Assembly (NCBI RefSeq): GCF_022234545.1 | Contig: NZ_JAIEUI010000002.1 | Location: 286,327-350,326 of the forward strand | Direction of reading: 5' to 3' | Length of the DNA: 64,000 nt | DNA from: Paenibacillus piscarius | GTDB lineage: Bacteria; Bacillota; Bacilli; Paenibacillales; Paenibacillaceae | Shown here: positions 8,424 to 17,970 of the stretch, piece after piece | Numbering within the stretch: position 1 is the stretch's first letter | How the letters are laid out: each line of letters starts with the position of its first letter | Notes under the pieces: generated by a model | What the model was told of the DNA's origin: nothing | Seen by the model: the letters and a program-made list of their open reading frames with translations, nothing else | Database searches by the model: none | Made by a program: the position numbers and the translations under genes

Positions 8424-9311
8424 TTACTCCTTGACCGCGCCCACCATCATGCCGGAGATGAAATACCGCTGAAGCAGCGGATACATGGCGATAATCGGCA
8501 GGGTGGTAATGACAATAGTCGCGAGCTGCACCCCTTTGGTGGTGGTCTCAATCACGACAGAGCCCCCGATGTTCTGCATCGACTGGGTCTGCGACTGCAC
8601 GATAATCTCATACAGCTTCATCTGCAGCGGGTAGAGCGCCTGATTCGTCACATACAGCTTCGTGGTCATGAAGTCGTTCCATTGTCCCACCCCGTTGAAC
8701 AGGGCGATCGTGGCCATGGCGGGCATGGAGAGCGGAATGAAGATTTTGAGAAAAATATGCCAGTCCCCCGCCCCGTCAATCTTGGCCGATTCCTCCAGCG
8801 AATCCGGTACGTTGCGGAAGAAGTTCATCAGAATCACCACATCGTAGTAGCTGAATAGTGCCGGAATAATGTACACCCAGAAGGTGTTCAGCAGTCCAAG
8901 CGATTTAATGAGCAGATAAGTCGGAATCATGCCCCCGGAGAAAAACATCGTAATTACACCCATCGCCACATACAGCTTGCGGCCGCGGATGTACCGTTTG
9001 CTGAGCCCGTAGCCGATCATGGCGCAGAAGAATACATGGGTGATGACGCCGATAAAAGTCTTGGCAACGGAGACGAGGAAGGATTGCCCGATACTGCTGT
9101 CATTGAACACAGCGCGGTAATTCTCCAGCGAGAATTCCTTGGGCCAGAAGATGAAGCCGCCCTCAGCCAGCGCCCGGCCCGAACTGAACGATGAGATAAT
9201 CACGTTCCATAACGGAACGAGTATAACGACCATGAATACAACCAGGAGCACCTTATTGACCGCATCGAAGATCCGGCCGTCGAGGTCTCCTGCAACCATT
9301 TTCCGATTCAC
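8424..9311 (-). CDS. sugar ABC transporter permease, LplC/MalG type
   Basis: About 295 residues with six predicted membrane segments and the EAA loop LEESAKIDGAGDWHIFLKIFIP that contacts the ATPase. The GTG at 9311 is chosen as start because it sits eight bases after GGGGAGG; a TTG six bases earlier is too close to that site. It forms the membrane channel with the permease at 9327-10322. No ATPase gene accompanies them. Confidence 0.87.
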   Translation of the reverse strand: MNRKMVAGDLDGRIFDAVNKVLLVVFMVVILVPLWNVIISSFSSGRALAEGGFIFWPKEFSLENYRAVFNDSSIGQSFLVSVAKTFIGVITHVFFCAMIGYGLSKRYIRGRKLYVAMGVITMFFSGGMIPTYLLIKSLGLLNTFWVYIIPALFSYYDVVILMNFFRNVPDSLEESAKIDGAGDWHIFLKIFIPLSMPAMATIALFNGVGQWNDFMTTKLYVTNQALYPLQMKLYEIIVQSQTQSMQNIGGSVVIETTTKGVQLATIVITTLPIIAMYPLLQRYFISGMMVGAVKE

Positions 9312-9326
9312 AAGCAAGACCTCCCC

Positions 9327-10322
9327 TTATAACACAGATTGATTGTCGTTTAATTTACGGGTGACGGAGTTGGCGGCAACAAGCAGAATCACCGATACGA
9401 TCGAGACACCGAGCCCGACAGCGGTGGCATAAGAGAAATCGCCCTGCGTCATCCCCATACGGTAGACATAAGAGTTGATGACCTCTGCTTTCTCACGGTT
9501 CTGCGAGTTCATCAGCACCAGTGTCTGGTCCAGGTTCGAGCCAAGCAGTCCGCTTACCGTCAAAATCAGATTCAGACTGATAATCGCCTTCATATTCGGA
9601 ATCGTAATATTCCAGATCTGCCGCAGCCGGCTGGCTCCATCGATACGGGCCGCCTCATAATAGGTCGGGTCGATTTTGGCCATGATGGCCAGATACAGAA
9701 TCGTGCCCCAGCCGGCTTCCTTCCAGATATCCGACAGCGTGGCAATCCACCAGTACTTGCCTGCATCCAGCAGGATGTTGGCCGGCTTCGAGATCAGCCC
9801 GAGGCTGAGCAGCAGCTCATTGAACAGGCCGGAGGTGGAGAACCAGGTAATCAGCATCCCGCCGAGGACGATCCAGGACAGGAAATGCGGCAGATAGGAG
9901 ATGGTCTGGACGAATTTTTTGAAGCGGCCCATGTTCAGCTCGTAGATCATAATGGCGAGGATAATCGGAATGATGAACCCGATGCCCAGCTTCAGGAAGC
10001 TGATCCCCAGCGTATTGATGACCGCATCCCAGAAATATTCGTCTGACATAATGATGCGGAAGTTGTCCAGGCCCACCCAAGGCGCGGAGGACAGCGTGTC
10101 GATAACTGTGTAGTTCTTGAAGGCGATGGTCAGCCCGTAGATGGGTATGTAGCAGAAAATAATCATAAAAATAACGCCCGGCAGCACCATCGACTGAATT
10201 TCCCACTGTCTTTTGTAATCGGTTACAAATTCCTTGAAGCGCTGCCCCATGGGCTTCTTCGCATTTGGCGGCCTGGAATCCGGCGCTGCCGGGGCGGATA
10301 TTACGTTTGCTGATTTGTTCAC
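9327..10322 (-). CDS. sugar ABC transporter permease, LplB/MalF type
   Basis: 331 residues: a hydrophilic N-terminus of about 45 residues, then six membrane segments with the EAA loop YYEAARIDGASRLRQIWNITIP. GTG start at 10322, eight bases after GGAGGGG. It is the first gene of the unit permease-permease-binding protein-GH30. The 16-bp palindrome at 10365-10380, about 43 bp upstream, matches the one in front of the neighbouring LacI gene, so LacI control of this operon is likely. Confidence 0.88.
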   Translation of the reverse strand: MNKSANVISAPAAPDSRPPNAKKPMGQRFKEFVTDYKRQWEIQSMVLPGVIFMIIFCYIPIYGLTIAFKNYTVIDTLSSAPWVGLDNFRIIMSDEYFWDAVINTLGISFLKLGIGFIIPIILAIMIYELNMGRFKKFVQTISYLPHFLSWIVLGGMLITWFSTSGLFNELLLSLGLISKPANILLDAGKYWWIATLSDIWKEAGWGTILYLAIMAKIDPTYYEAARIDGASRLRQIWNITIPNMKAIISLNLILTVSGLLGSNLDQTLVLMNSQNREKAEVINSYVYRMGMTQGDFSYATAVGLGVSIVSVILLVAANSVTRKLNDNQSVL

Positions 10323-10364
10323 GTTCGGCTCCCCTCCTGATGCAGAATTGAATGATTCAATATG

Positions 10365-10380
10365 ATAAAAACGTTTTTAT
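10365..10380. promoter_or_regulatory. LacI-type operator upstream of ABC/GH30 operon
   Basis: ATAAAAACGTTTTTAT is a perfect palindrome with central CG. The same 16 bases are contained in the palindrome at 11466-11483 in front of the LacI gene. Shared operator inferred. Confidence 0.72.
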
Positions 10381-10429
10381 TTTTGGACAGAAAATCCCCC
10401 CTGAATGAAATATAGTAAAAATCAGTCTG

Positions 10430-11449
10430 CTACTTGCGCCCGCTGCGGTCCAGCTTCACATGGCTTGAGCCTCTGACCACCAGCTCTCCCTGGAGCTTCT
10501 GCACAGCGCCCTGCTCCTTCTCCTGAATCAGGCGGACCAGATGGTCAATCGCCAGCATTCCCTGCCGGGCAATCTGGTTCCGTACCGTGGTAAGCGGAGG
10601 CGAGTAGTAAGGGGCAATATCGATATCATCGAAGCCCATGACGCTGACGTCCTGCGGAACCTCATAGCCGCACGCCTTAAGCGCCTGGATACAGCCCATC
10701 GCGCTGATGTCGTTGCCGGCCAGGAAGGCATCGGGCAGCTTCGCGGGATGCTGGCGGATGTAGGCTTTTACCGCATTGTAGGTACTGTCCTCCTCGAAGT
10801 AGCCCTGAATGATGTAATCTTCATCCACCGGAAGCTGATACTCGCGGAGCGCCGCCAGATACCCCTCCCGCCGCTGCACGCTGTCGAACATCGTATCCAC
10901 CCCGGAGATATAGGCAATGTGCTTATGCCCCAGGCTGACCAGATACTTCGTCGCCTCATAACCGGATTCATAGGAATCGAAGATGATGCTGCCCATGCCC
11001 TCATTCTCCAGCACCCGGTCCAGAAAAACCGCCTTGATCTTATCCTTCCGCATAGCAGCAATGTCCTGCTCGTCGATGCCCAGCTCTTCATAGATAATGA
11101 CGCCGTCCACGCGCCGCCCGAGAATATTGCTCATAATCACTTGTTTGTCCTTGGTGACGAAGACGTTCAGGCCATACCCGAGACGGTCGCATTGCCGGGC
11201 CATCGACTCTACCAGCTTGTAGAAGTAAGGACCGGACACACTTGTAGTGAAAAATCCCAGCATCTTGGTCGTCCCGGACTTCAGCAGCTTGCCGTTCAGG
11301 TTCGGGACATAGTTCAGCCGCTGCGCTACCTTCAGCACATGGGACTTTGTCTCCGGGCTTAACACATCCACATCATTCAGGGCATTGGAGACGGTGGAGA
11401 TAGACACTCCGGCCTCTCTGGCCACATCCTTGATCGTTATCTTTCCCAT
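10430..11449 (-). CDS. LacI family transcriptional regulator of the ABC/GH30 operon
   Basis: A 339-residue LacI-type repressor: helix-turn-helix at residues 2-28 (ITIKDVAREAGVSISTVSNALN) and an effector domain of the Peripla_BP_3 type (VDGVIIYEELG, DAFLAGNDISAMGCIQALKACG). ATG 11449 has AGAGGA upstream; an upstream in-frame extension runs into the operator and is rejected. It lies directly upstream of the ABC/GH30 operon in the same orientation. Both it and the operon are preceded by the same palindrome, so it probably represses both until an oligosaccharide inducer appears. Confidence 0.88.
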   Translation of the reverse strand: MGKITIKDVAREAGVSISTVSNALNDVDVLSPETKSHVLKVAQRLNYVPNLNGKLLKSGTTKMLGFFTTSVSGPYFYKLVESMARQCDRLGYGLNVFVTKDKQVIMSNILGRRVDGVIIYEELGIDEQDIAAMRKDKIKAVFLDRVLENEGMGSIIFDSYESGYEATKYLVSLGHKHIAYISGVDTMFDSVQRREGYLAALREYQLPVDEDYIIQGYFEEDSTYNAVKAYIRQHPAKLPDAFLAGNDISAMGCIQALKACGYEVPQDVSVMGFDDIDIAPYYSPPLTTVRNQIARQGMLAIDHLVRLIQEKEQGAVQKLQGELVVRGSSHVKLDRSGRK

Positions 11450-11465
11450 ATCAATGTTCCTCTGT

Positions 11466-11483
11466 AATAAAAACGTTTTTATT
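11466..11483. promoter_or_regulatory. LacI-type operator upstream of lacI-like gene
   Basis: AATAAAAACGTTTTTATT is an 18-bp perfect palindrome, 17 bp before the LacI start at 11449. Its core is identical to 10365-10380. Autoregulation inferred. Confidence 0.72.
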
Positions 11484-11665
11484 GACTCTAAAGTAACATG
11501 AAACCGTTTTAAACACAACCCTTTTTCTCATGAGCTTGTCCTGCCACCTTTATACGCTTAGTGATTGCCTTGAATATCCGCCCTTCAGGGGAGGACCCGT
11601 CATCAAATTTATCTTATTTTACTATAAAATACCGGAAGTCCGCTATGTCTTATAGGGCAGACAGC

Positions 11666-11708
11666 CTCGGCTGGAGACATGCTCTCTTTCACAATGTCGC
11701 CAGCCGAG
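11666..11708. other. stem-loop downstream of spore-coat gene
   Basis: CTCGGCTGG (11666-11674) pairs with CCAGCCGAG (11700-11708). It lies just after the stop of the leftward gene at 11719. It lacks a clear T-run on either strand, so termination is only possible, not shown. The rest of 11519-11718 shows nothing further. Confidence 0.4.
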
Positions 11709-11718
11709 TGTTGTACTC

Positions 11719-12477
11719 TCATTTCCGCTTCTGGCCCAGCCCCCGGTATCTCATCACTCTGCGGTACATCGACTTATCCTTGAGCTGATTGAAAATGTAG
11801 GGGTCCGGGTTCATGTTCACTTCGATAATCCACGGCTTCAATGCGCGGTCCAGTCCGATGTCTACCCCGAACTGCCGGTGGTGCGGATAGGTCTTCCGCA
11901 GCTGTGACGCGATGCGGACGCCAAGCCGGTTCATGTCCCCCTTAAGCTGTGCGAGCTGCTGCGCAGACAAATGGGTAGAGAGCAGCTGTTCTATTGCGGT
12001 CGGTCTGCCGCCGCTGTGGTAATTGGTCACGATCTTGCGCGGATGCCCCAGCCGGCCGATGATTCCGGTCGCTTCCCATACCCCCTTGGGACTGAGCTGC
12101 ACCATGACCCGGATGTCGAAGCGCCGCCCGTTATGCTTCAGCAGGTGGATGCCTTTTTGCAGCAGATAGCTCCGCTTGCCGATTCGCTTCGCCAGACTGT
12201 GATGAAAAGCATCAAACGTAGCGAACCGGCGCACGCTCTCCTCATATTGATACATGTACCCCTGCTGGTTCACCCGCTCGGCGCGGATCACGCCATTGCC
12301 ATAGGTTCCCCGTTCCGGCTTGATGTAGATCATTCCATAGCTGTGCATCATCTGCTCCAGATTGCGCCTGTTGAATCTCCGGGTGTCGGGGATGAAAGAC
12401 TTGACCGTCTCGTTCTTAAGCAGCAGCTGTGTCTTATACCACTTGCTCACTCCTGAATGAACCTGTTTGGCTGTCAC
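11719..12477 (-). CDS. YheC/YheD-type endospore coat-associated ATP-grasp protein
   Basis: A 252-residue ATP-grasp protein of the YheC/D family. Visible elements are the phosphate and base-binding stretch MIYIKPERGTYGNGVIR (about 49-65) and the metal-binding end region WIIEVNMNPDP (about 216-226). Members are associated with the spore coat in Bacillus. Their reaction is not established, but the fold implies ATP-dependent ligation. This copy lacks the usual N-terminal domain of longer homologues. GTG start after AGGAGAG. It is divergent from the glycosyltransferase at 12702. Confidence 0.8.
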   Translation of the reverse strand: MTAKQVHSGVSKWYKTQLLLKNETVKSFIPDTRRFNRRNLEQMMHSYGMIYIKPERGTYGNGVIRAERVNQQGYMYQYEESVRRFATFDAFHHSLAKRIGKRSYLLQKGIHLLKHNGRRFDIRVMVQLSPKGVWEATGIIGRLGHPRKIVTNYHSGGRPTAIEQLLSTHLSAQQLAQLKGDMNRLGVRIASQLRKTYPHHRQFGVDIGLDRALKPWIIEVNMNPDPYIFNQLKDKSMYRRVMRYRGLGQKRK

Positions 12478-12701
12478 TTATGCACTCTCCTGTCCGGGTT
12501 GGAGATCTCGGCTCCATTTTTACATAAAATTACATACTCACATACGCAGCATCCTATGCCGCCGGAAGTGCTCTGGAGTAGATCAGATGTCCCGTATGGA
12601 AAAAATTAACTCGTGCAGGATATTTGCCCTCTCCACTGCAATCCCGCAGGCATACCCTAGGGAAGACGCTCAAATGTCAATATATGTATGGAGATGAACT
12701 C

Positions 12702-13502
12702 ATGTCTGCTACTTCCAGCGCTCCTCCAATCGACGTCCTGATCCCTGCGATCGCAAAAGATCTCGCCACCCTCCCCTATGCCATAGATAGTCTCCGCCGT
12801 TATGTCCGGCACCCAATCAGCAATATCTACATTGTCTCGCCTGAGAATAGCAGCATCAGACAGCTGTGCTCCCGCAAAAGCTGCATCTTTGTCAATGAAA
12901 CCACTGCTCTGCCGTTCACCAAGAAAGCCATACGCTATTCCTCCTCCCGCTGGAACCGCTCCGGCTGGCTGTATCAGCAGCTGCTGAAGATGAATGGGGA
13001 TCAGGTGTGCCGCGAGAAGTATTTCCTGGTCATCGATGCCGATACGGTGCTGATTCGCCCCCACCGCTTCCTTTCTGGCGGAAAAAGCATCTTCTATTGC
13101 CGCAGCTGGAGCCAGCCGGAGTATTTCCGCACCTACCGCAAGCTGCTCGGCTCCCCTGCGCCTTCGCCCAAGTCGTTCGTGACCCACTATATGCTGTTTG
13201 ATTCCGCGAAGCTGGCCAGCCTCAAAAGAAAAATCGAAGCCCGTCACGGCATGTCCTGGCACGCCGCTATTCTGCGCTCCATTAACAAGCAGCGGCAGTT
13301 CGGCTTCTCTGAATACGAAACCTATGCCAACTATGTGTACAGCACAAACCGCAGCTCTGTGCTGCTCAAGAATGCCCTTAATAAATCGCTGAAGACCCCG
13401 GTTGCCTCATTGGGGAAAGAGCAACTGAGCAAGTACGCCCGTACTTACCGTTCGCTGTCCTTCCATCAGCGGAAGGGATACTCCATTCCGGGCAAGCCCT
13501 AA
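12702..13502 (+). CDS. DUF6492-type putative glycosyltransferase
   Basis: About 266 residues. The beta-alpha start PPIDVLIPAIAKDLATLPYAIDSL and the acidic motif VIDADTVLIRP (about residues 107-117) resemble GT-A nucleotide-sugar transferases of the DUF6492 group, where the Asp pair would hold a metal. The start at 12702 follows GGAG; an in-frame ATG at 12684 is an alternative. It is followed after 13 bp by a sugar-nucleotide pyrophosphorylase-like gene, which suggests one glycan-building step, perhaps spore-surface related given the divergent neighbour. Confidence 0.68.
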   Translation: MSATSSAPPIDVLIPAIAKDLATLPYAIDSLRRYVRHPISNIYIVSPENSSIRQLCSRKSCIFVNETTALPFTKKAIRYSSSRWNRSGWLYQQLLKMNGDQVCREKYFLVIDADTVLIRPHRFLSGGKSIFYCRSWSQPEYFRTYRKLLGSPAPSPKSFVTHYMLFDSAKLASLKRKIEARHGMSWHAAILRSINKQRQFGFSEYETYANYVYSTNRSSVLLKNALNKSLKTPVASLGKEQLSKYARTYRSLSFHQRKGYSIPGKP

Positions 13503-13515
13503 GGAGGCAAGAAAT

Positions 13516-14541
13516 GTGATGCATATTATTCTGCTGTGCGGAGGCTCCGGCCAGCGGCTGTGGCCTCTGTCCGGCAGCATCCGCTCCAAGATGTTCCTGC
13601 CGCTGCTTCCTGCACCGGACGGCGGCACCGAATCGATGATCGGGCGGGTATGCCGCCAGCTCGCTCAGGCCGGACTGGATGAATCGCTGCTGCTTGTCGC
13701 CCATCAGGAGCAGCTGCCACTCATCCGGCAGCATACCGGAGGCCGGTATCCGGTGATCGGGGAGCCGTGCAAACGCGGGACCTTCACTGCTGCCGTGTCG
13801 GGTGCCCTGCACTTGCTTGGCACCGGAAAGGCACAGCCGGAGGACATCATCTGCATCGCTCCGGCGGATATGTTCGCGGACGATGATTTCTTCGCTCAGT
13901 TTCATCAATTTGAAGCGGTCCTGGCCGCCTCGCAAGCGGAGCTTCTCCTGGTTGGAACGAGACCTGGCTATCCCTCGGAGCAATACGGTTATATCGTCCC
14001 GGCACAGGAGGACCCAGGCGGGTATGCTCTGGTGTTATCTTTTGCAGAGAAACCGGATAAGGCTACAGCCCTGGAGCTGATGCGGGAACAGGCCTTATGG
14101 AATTGCGGGGTATTCGCTTCACGGCTGAGCTTCCTGCTGGAGCATCTGGAGCGGCTGGGGCTGCCTGCTGAATGGGCGGCGTTGACTGCCCAGTACCCGG
14201 ATCTCCCGGTGCGCAGCTTCGACAAGGAGGTGGCGGAGCACTGCACCACAGCAGTCGTCGTCAGTCATGTTGGGGAGTGGTCCGACCTGGGAAGCTGGGA
14301 TACGCTGGCGGACCGGCTGCCCTCACCGGTCATTGGAGCAGGCGGATTATGGGGAGAATGCGGGAACAGCCAGCTGATTAACGAGCTGGAGGTGCCGCTG
14401 CATGTCATTGGGGTCTCCGGTATAGTTGCTATAGCTGGTCCCGAAGGCATCCTGATCGCCGACAGAAAGGAAGCGAACCGGATCAAGGAGATTCTGGCGG
14501 AGGATATGGAGGATAGGCAGCAGAGGCGCGACTGCCCCTGA
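13516..14541 (+). CDS. mannose-1-phosphate guanylyltransferase-like nucleotidyltransferase
   Basis: A 341-residue NTP-transferase protein. The nucleotide-binding signature LCGGSGQRLWPLS is at about residues 7-19, followed by a Lys-containing KMFLPL. SEQYGYIVPA and FAEKPDKATA are typical of ManC-type GDP-mannose pyrophosphorylases, and VGEWSDLGSWDTL lies near residue 258. The C-terminal mannose-6-phosphate isomerase domain of bifunctional enzymes is absent. It would make an activated sugar from NTP and a hexose-1-phosphate, perhaps for the adjacent glycosyltransferase. Starts at GTG 13516 (eight bases after AAGGAGG) or ATG 13519. Confidence 0.83.
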   Translation: MMHIILLCGGSGQRLWPLSGSIRSKMFLPLLPAPDGGTESMIGRVCRQLAQAGLDESLLLVAHQEQLPLIRQHTGGRYPVIGEPCKRGTFTAAVSGALHLLGTGKAQPEDIICIAPADMFADDDFFAQFHQFEAVLAASQAELLLVGTRPGYPSEQYGYIVPAQEDPGGYALVLSFAEKPDKATALELMREQALWNCGVFASRLSFLLEHLERLGLPAEWAALTAQYPDLPVRSFDKEVAEHCTTAVVVSHVGEWSDLGSWDTLADRLPSPVIGAGGLWGECGNSQLINELEVPLHVIGVSGIVAIAGPEGILIADRKEANRIKEILAEDMEDRQQRRDCP

Positions 14542-14545
14542 TTAA

Positions 14546-14592
14546 AAAAACGCTGCTGGCAACGTTATGAACGTTATGTCAGTAGCGTTTTT
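14546..14592 (+). terminator. terminator after nucleotidyltransferase gene
   Basis: AAAAACGCTGCTGGC (14546-14560) pairs with GTCAGTAGCGTTTTT (14578-14592) with two mismatches. A run of T follows. It lies a few bases after the stop at 14541. Confidence 0.8.
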
Positions 14593-14621
14593 ATATTAGT
14601 CGCGTTTCTAGAAACCTGTGC

Positions 14622-14825
14622 TGTATGCTGTTTTCCGCATACGTTCGGTTCGTGTGCCTGCTTGTGAACAAATGTATGTTGTTTTCCACATACATTCGGG
14701 CCGTGTGCCTGCTTGCGAGCAGAATGTATGCTGTTTTCCACATACGTTCGGTCCTTGTGCCTGCTTGTGAGCAAACGTATGCTGTTTTTAACATACGTTC
14801 AGTCCGTGGGCCTGCTTGCGAGCAT
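14622..14825. repeat. 51/52-bp tandem array, GTATGCTGTTTTCCACATAC type (four copies)
   Basis: GTATG cores begin at 14623, 14674, 14726 and 14778, so the periods are 51, 52 and 52. Each core forms a hairpin (for example AACGTATG with CATACGTT around a short loop). It is followed by a conserved spacer GTGTGCCTGCTTGCGAGCA. The array sits between the terminators of two convergent genes. Confidence 0.82.
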
Positions 14826-14839
14826 AGACAAATACAAAA

Positions 14840-14879
14840 AGATATCCCAAACGGCCTTGGCAGGCGGATCGGGATATCT
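14840..14879 (-). terminator. terminator of Nif3-like gene
   Basis: AGATATCCC (14840-14848) pairs with GGGATATCT (14871-14879). Reading leftward, the stem is followed by TTTTTGTATTT. It lies 15 bp after the stop of the leftward gene ending at 14894. Confidence 0.78.
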
Positions 14880-14893
14880 CTGGGCCACACTAA

Positions 14894-15688
14894 TTATAGA
14901 ATTTGAAACACTGGCTTCTCTTGAATATAATGCACCGGCACCTCCGGGAACTGCCGGGCCAGCCGTGAGGCCAGCAGCTTCATCCCTGGCGCTTCGCTCT
15001 CGGCATGGCCCAGCATCAGCAGCGTCCGGTCCAAGCCCTGCTGCCCAGCGTCACGGATATACTCGGGCAATTCCCATTCGGGCCCTTCACCGGCGATGAC
15101 CAGATCCAGCGACTCCTGCTCATACAGCGGAATGACCGTATTGCCGTTACCCCGGTAACCGACCAGCACCCCCACCCTGGAGCATGTCGCAGAGAGGTTA
15201 CCCGCCGCGCGGACATAAGGAATGTTCAGCTTCTGCTTCACATGGGCGGCCACTTCAGAAACGGTCATCTCAGGGATTGTGAGGATCGACACCTCAGGCA
15301 AATGCCGCTCTGCATACGGCTCCCACTCCAGCTCATGCAGCAGTCCTTCCATAATCCCGTCCGGCGTATAGCGGTGTATACCATCATGGAAACGGTAGAC
15401 GCTTATCCCGCTCTGGCTGATCAGCGCAGACTTCTGCCGATAGACAGCATCCTGCTCCAATCCGCTGCCGTTACCCTGGTGGCTATAGTACAAGCCTTCA
15501 TGCGTGATCAGGAGATTCGCACCAAGCACGGCTGCTTGTTCAACCACATATTGCGAAGCGGCGAAGGCAGTCACGATTCCCTGCACTTCCGCTACCGCTG
15601 TCTCCGGCTCCAGCTTGTCTACCGTATTCACGGGCAGCTGCACCCCTGCGTTCAAGTGCTCCAGCACATCACTGAAAGTCAGTGCCAT
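14894..15688 (-). CDS. Nif3-like dinuclear metal-centre protein
   Basis: A 264-residue member of the NIF3/YqfO/GTP-cyclohydrolase-I-type-2 family in its short form, without the central PII-like insert. Metal ligands are expected at the ITHEGLYYSH motif (about residues 61-70) and in the C-terminal LGHAESEAPGM stretch (about 227-237). The family carries a dinuclear metal site but its reaction is not settled. The gene stands alone between two repeat or terminator regions and the GH67 gene, with no functional link visible. Confidence 0.83.
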   Translation of the reverse strand: MALTFSDVLEHLNAGVQLPVNTVDKLEPETAVAEVQGIVTAFAASQYVVEQAAVLGANLLITHEGLYYSHQGNGSGLEQDAVYRQKSALISQSGISVYRFHDGIHRYTPDGIMEGLLHELEWEPYAERHLPEVSILTIPEMTVSEVAAHVKQKLNIPYVRAAGNLSATCSRVGVLVGYRGNGNTVIPLYEQESLDLVIAGEGPEWELPEYIRDAGQQGLDRTLLMLGHAESEAPGMKLLASRLARQFPEVPVHYIQEKPVFQIL

Positions 15689-15779
15689 GAGATCTTTTCC
15701 TCCTTGATATTACCCAAATGAGTCCCCGGCTCACCCTGTCAAGAGACAGGACATTGCCATCCGGTACGCAGACGCTCCC

Positions 15780-17864
15780 TTAATAAATGGTCCGGCCTAA
15801 TGCATCGGCAATCCCGCTCTTGCGGTAGAAATAGGTGTTAATCTGGTCGCGCCATTCCTTGGCATGGGCTGCTTGTCCCTTGAGACGTTCCTCCACCTGA
15901 GTGTACAGGCCCTCCGCGATACTGCCCTTCAGTCCGCTCCACGCTTCCAGCAGTCCTTCAGCACGCTCTGCACCCTCAAAGTGGGTGTCGTAGATATGCT
16001 GGATAACGGTTGTGCCGGAATGCAGGACATGGGTGTAAGGAACATGGTGGAAGAACAGCAGCAGCTCATCCGGGCACTCCTCCAGCGAATCATAACGCAC
16101 GGCGTTGCTGCCCATGTATTGCGCGCTGTAGCCTGTTCCAGTCGCTACGGTGCGGTCTACCCCAATGCCCTGATGATCAGCATAATGGTAGGTCCCCCAC
16201 ATGGAATATTCATATCCGTCCACATTCGGGCCGTAGTGATGCTCAGGATTGATCATCCAGCCCACGCCAAGCGGAGAGGTGTAAGATTCATAGATTTCCC
16301 ATGAATCGAGCAGAATCCGGCTGATAACCCCAGCTACCGCTGTGTCCGTACCGAACGTTAATGCGATCCACTCCGCCGCAATCTCCTCCGCACTCAGCTC
16401 GGGATTCCAGGCCAGCCGGCCGAAGCCGTACAGGTTCGCCTGGGCCAGCAGATGGCCGGTCCAGTTCCGGTCATTCCCCACATTGGATACTGCTGCAATC
16501 CCGCTCAGGCGGTTGCCCCACAGCGAGCCGTCCACGATCCGCTTCACCGGAGCCGGTCCGCCCTTGGCCTCCGTATCGAATTCCAATATCTCCTTCCACT
16601 GGGGAACGAGATAACAGACATGGCGTTGCTGCCCGGTGTATTCCTGGGCGATCTGGAATTCAATTACATGGTTGGTGCGTTCCAGCGCCCCGAACAGCGG
16701 AGATACCGGCTCTCTGACCTGGAAGTCCATCGGCCCGTTCTTGATCTGCAGAATGACGTTATCATGGAACTGGCCGTCCAGCGGCTTGAAATGATCGTAG
16801 GCAGCTCTGGCCCGGTCGGTCTTGCGGTCGCGCCAGTCCTGCTTGCAGTTGTATACAAAGCAGCGCCAGATCACAATACCGCCGTAAGGCTCCAGAGCTT
16901 CCGCGAGCATATTGGCTCCGTCTGCATGGTTCCGTCCGTAAGTGAATGGTCCGGGACGGTTCTCCGAATCAGCCTTGACTACAAATCCGCCGAAATCGGG
17001 GATTGCCTCATAGATGTCAGCCGCTCTCGCCTTCCACCATTCCCGCACGCCGGCATCCAGCGGATCTGCGGTGCCCACCTCCCCTTCATGCATAGGTCCG
17101 GCGAAGTTCACGCAGAGGTACAGGCGGATGCCATAGATGCGGAAGATATCAGCGATTCCGGCCACATCCGGCAGATAAGTAGAGATAAACAGCGTCTCCA
17201 AGGCATGGACGTTGACATTGTTAATCGCAATGGCGTTAATACCGGCAGTGGACATCAGCCGTGCGTAATCCGTGATTCTGTCCATATCCTTCGTGAACTC
17301 GTTATTCTCATACAGGAAGGAACGGCCGGAATATCCCCGCTCCACACTGCCGTCGAAGTTGTCCCAATGGTTAATCATCCGCAGCGAATTCACAGGATTC
17401 ACCACTTCATCCAGATGGTCGATCTCCTGTCCGCTGGCGATCAGGCGCAGAAGATGGAAGACGCCGTACAGTACGCCTGCCGGGGAGGAAGCTCCCACAG
17501 CGATGCACTTCATGGACCCGCTGGTACGGATGACGAATCCTTCCGCTTGCACTGCCTGGGCTGTCTTGTCATCAATGACGTTCGCGATCAGCGGATTACC
17601 GCCGCCGAATGTGCCGAAGGCTACCTTGTATCCTTCCGGCTGCGGCGCGGACACCGCTTGTACGTCCAGCAATGAAGCAATTCCCCGCTGCCATTCACGG
17701 AGTGCGGCTTGAACCGTATCATGGTCTTCCGTGACCGATACGGCCCCGCACCATTTCGTATATTGCTCATGTAGAGCTCCCTGCGGCAGCTTCGGATAGC
17801 TCAGCCACGCATTGTATCCGCTCTCATATACAGCGGTATTCCCGTTCCCGGATTGTTGTCTCAT
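15780..17864 (-). CDS. aguA: GH67 alpha-glucuronidase
   Basis: A 694-residue enzyme of family GH67, removing (methyl)glucuronic acid from the ends of xylo-oligosaccharides. There is no signal peptide, so it acts in the cytoplasm. Expected catalytic acid Glu301 is in VVKADSEN; Asp380 (NGPMD) and Glu408 (AQEYTGQ) match the paired general-base residues; [16 protein letters not shown] at about 165-180 is a family signature. ATG 17864 follows GGAGGAGA, and an upstream in-frame extension is not needed for the usual length. It is divergent from an AraC regulator. A UxuR-like operator half lies at 17971. Confidence 0.93.
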   Translation of the reverse strand: MRQQSGNGNTAVYESGYNAWLSYPKLPQGALHEQYTKWCGAVSVTEDHDTVQAALREWQRGIASLLDVQAVSAPQPEGYKVAFGTFGGGNPLIANVIDDKTAQAVQAEGFVIRTSGSMKCIAVGASSPAGVLYGVFHLLRLIASGQEIDHLDEVVNPVNSLRMINHWDNFDGSVERGYSGRSFLYENNEFTKDMDRITDYARLMSTAGINAIAINNVNVHALETLFISTYLPDVAGIADIFRIYGIRLYLCVNFAGPMHEGEVGTADPLDAGVREWWKARAADIYEAIPDFGGFVVKADSENRPGPFTYGRNHADGANMLAEALEPYGGIVIWRCFVYNCKQDWRDRKTDRARAAYDHFKPLDGQFHDNVILQIKNGPMDFQVREPVSPLFGALERTNHVIEFQIAQEYTGQQRHVCYLVPQWKEILEFDTEAKGGPAPVKRIVDGSLWGNRLSGIAAVSNVGNDRNWTGHLLAQANLYGFGRLAWNPELSAEEIAAEWIALTFGTDTAVAGVISRILLDSWEIYESYTSPLGVGWMINPEHHYGPNVDGYEYSMWGTYHYADHQGIGVDRTVATGTGYSAQYMGSNAVRYDSLEECPDELLLFFHHVPYTHVLHSGTTVIQHIYDTHFEGAERAEGLLEAWSGLKGSIAEGLYTQVEERLKGQAAHAKEWRDQINTYFYRKSGIADALGRTIY

Positions 17865-17970
17865 GTATTCTCTCCTCCAGTTCTGTAAACAATCTTGAGC
17901 GGTCATATAACGGTCCGGCTGCGCCGGTCTTCCTTCCTGATCATGGCCGGCAGGCCGGGCAGCTGCACCC

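Noticed and set aside
15735..15750. Terminator between Nif3-like and GH67 genes
   Set aside because: CCTGTC/GACAGG is only a 6-bp stem with a 4-nt loop and no T-run on either side.
16452..17675. Open frame of about 400 codons opposite the GH67 gene
   Set aside because: Antisense shadow of a well-supported enzyme; no ribosome site and no recognisable domain.
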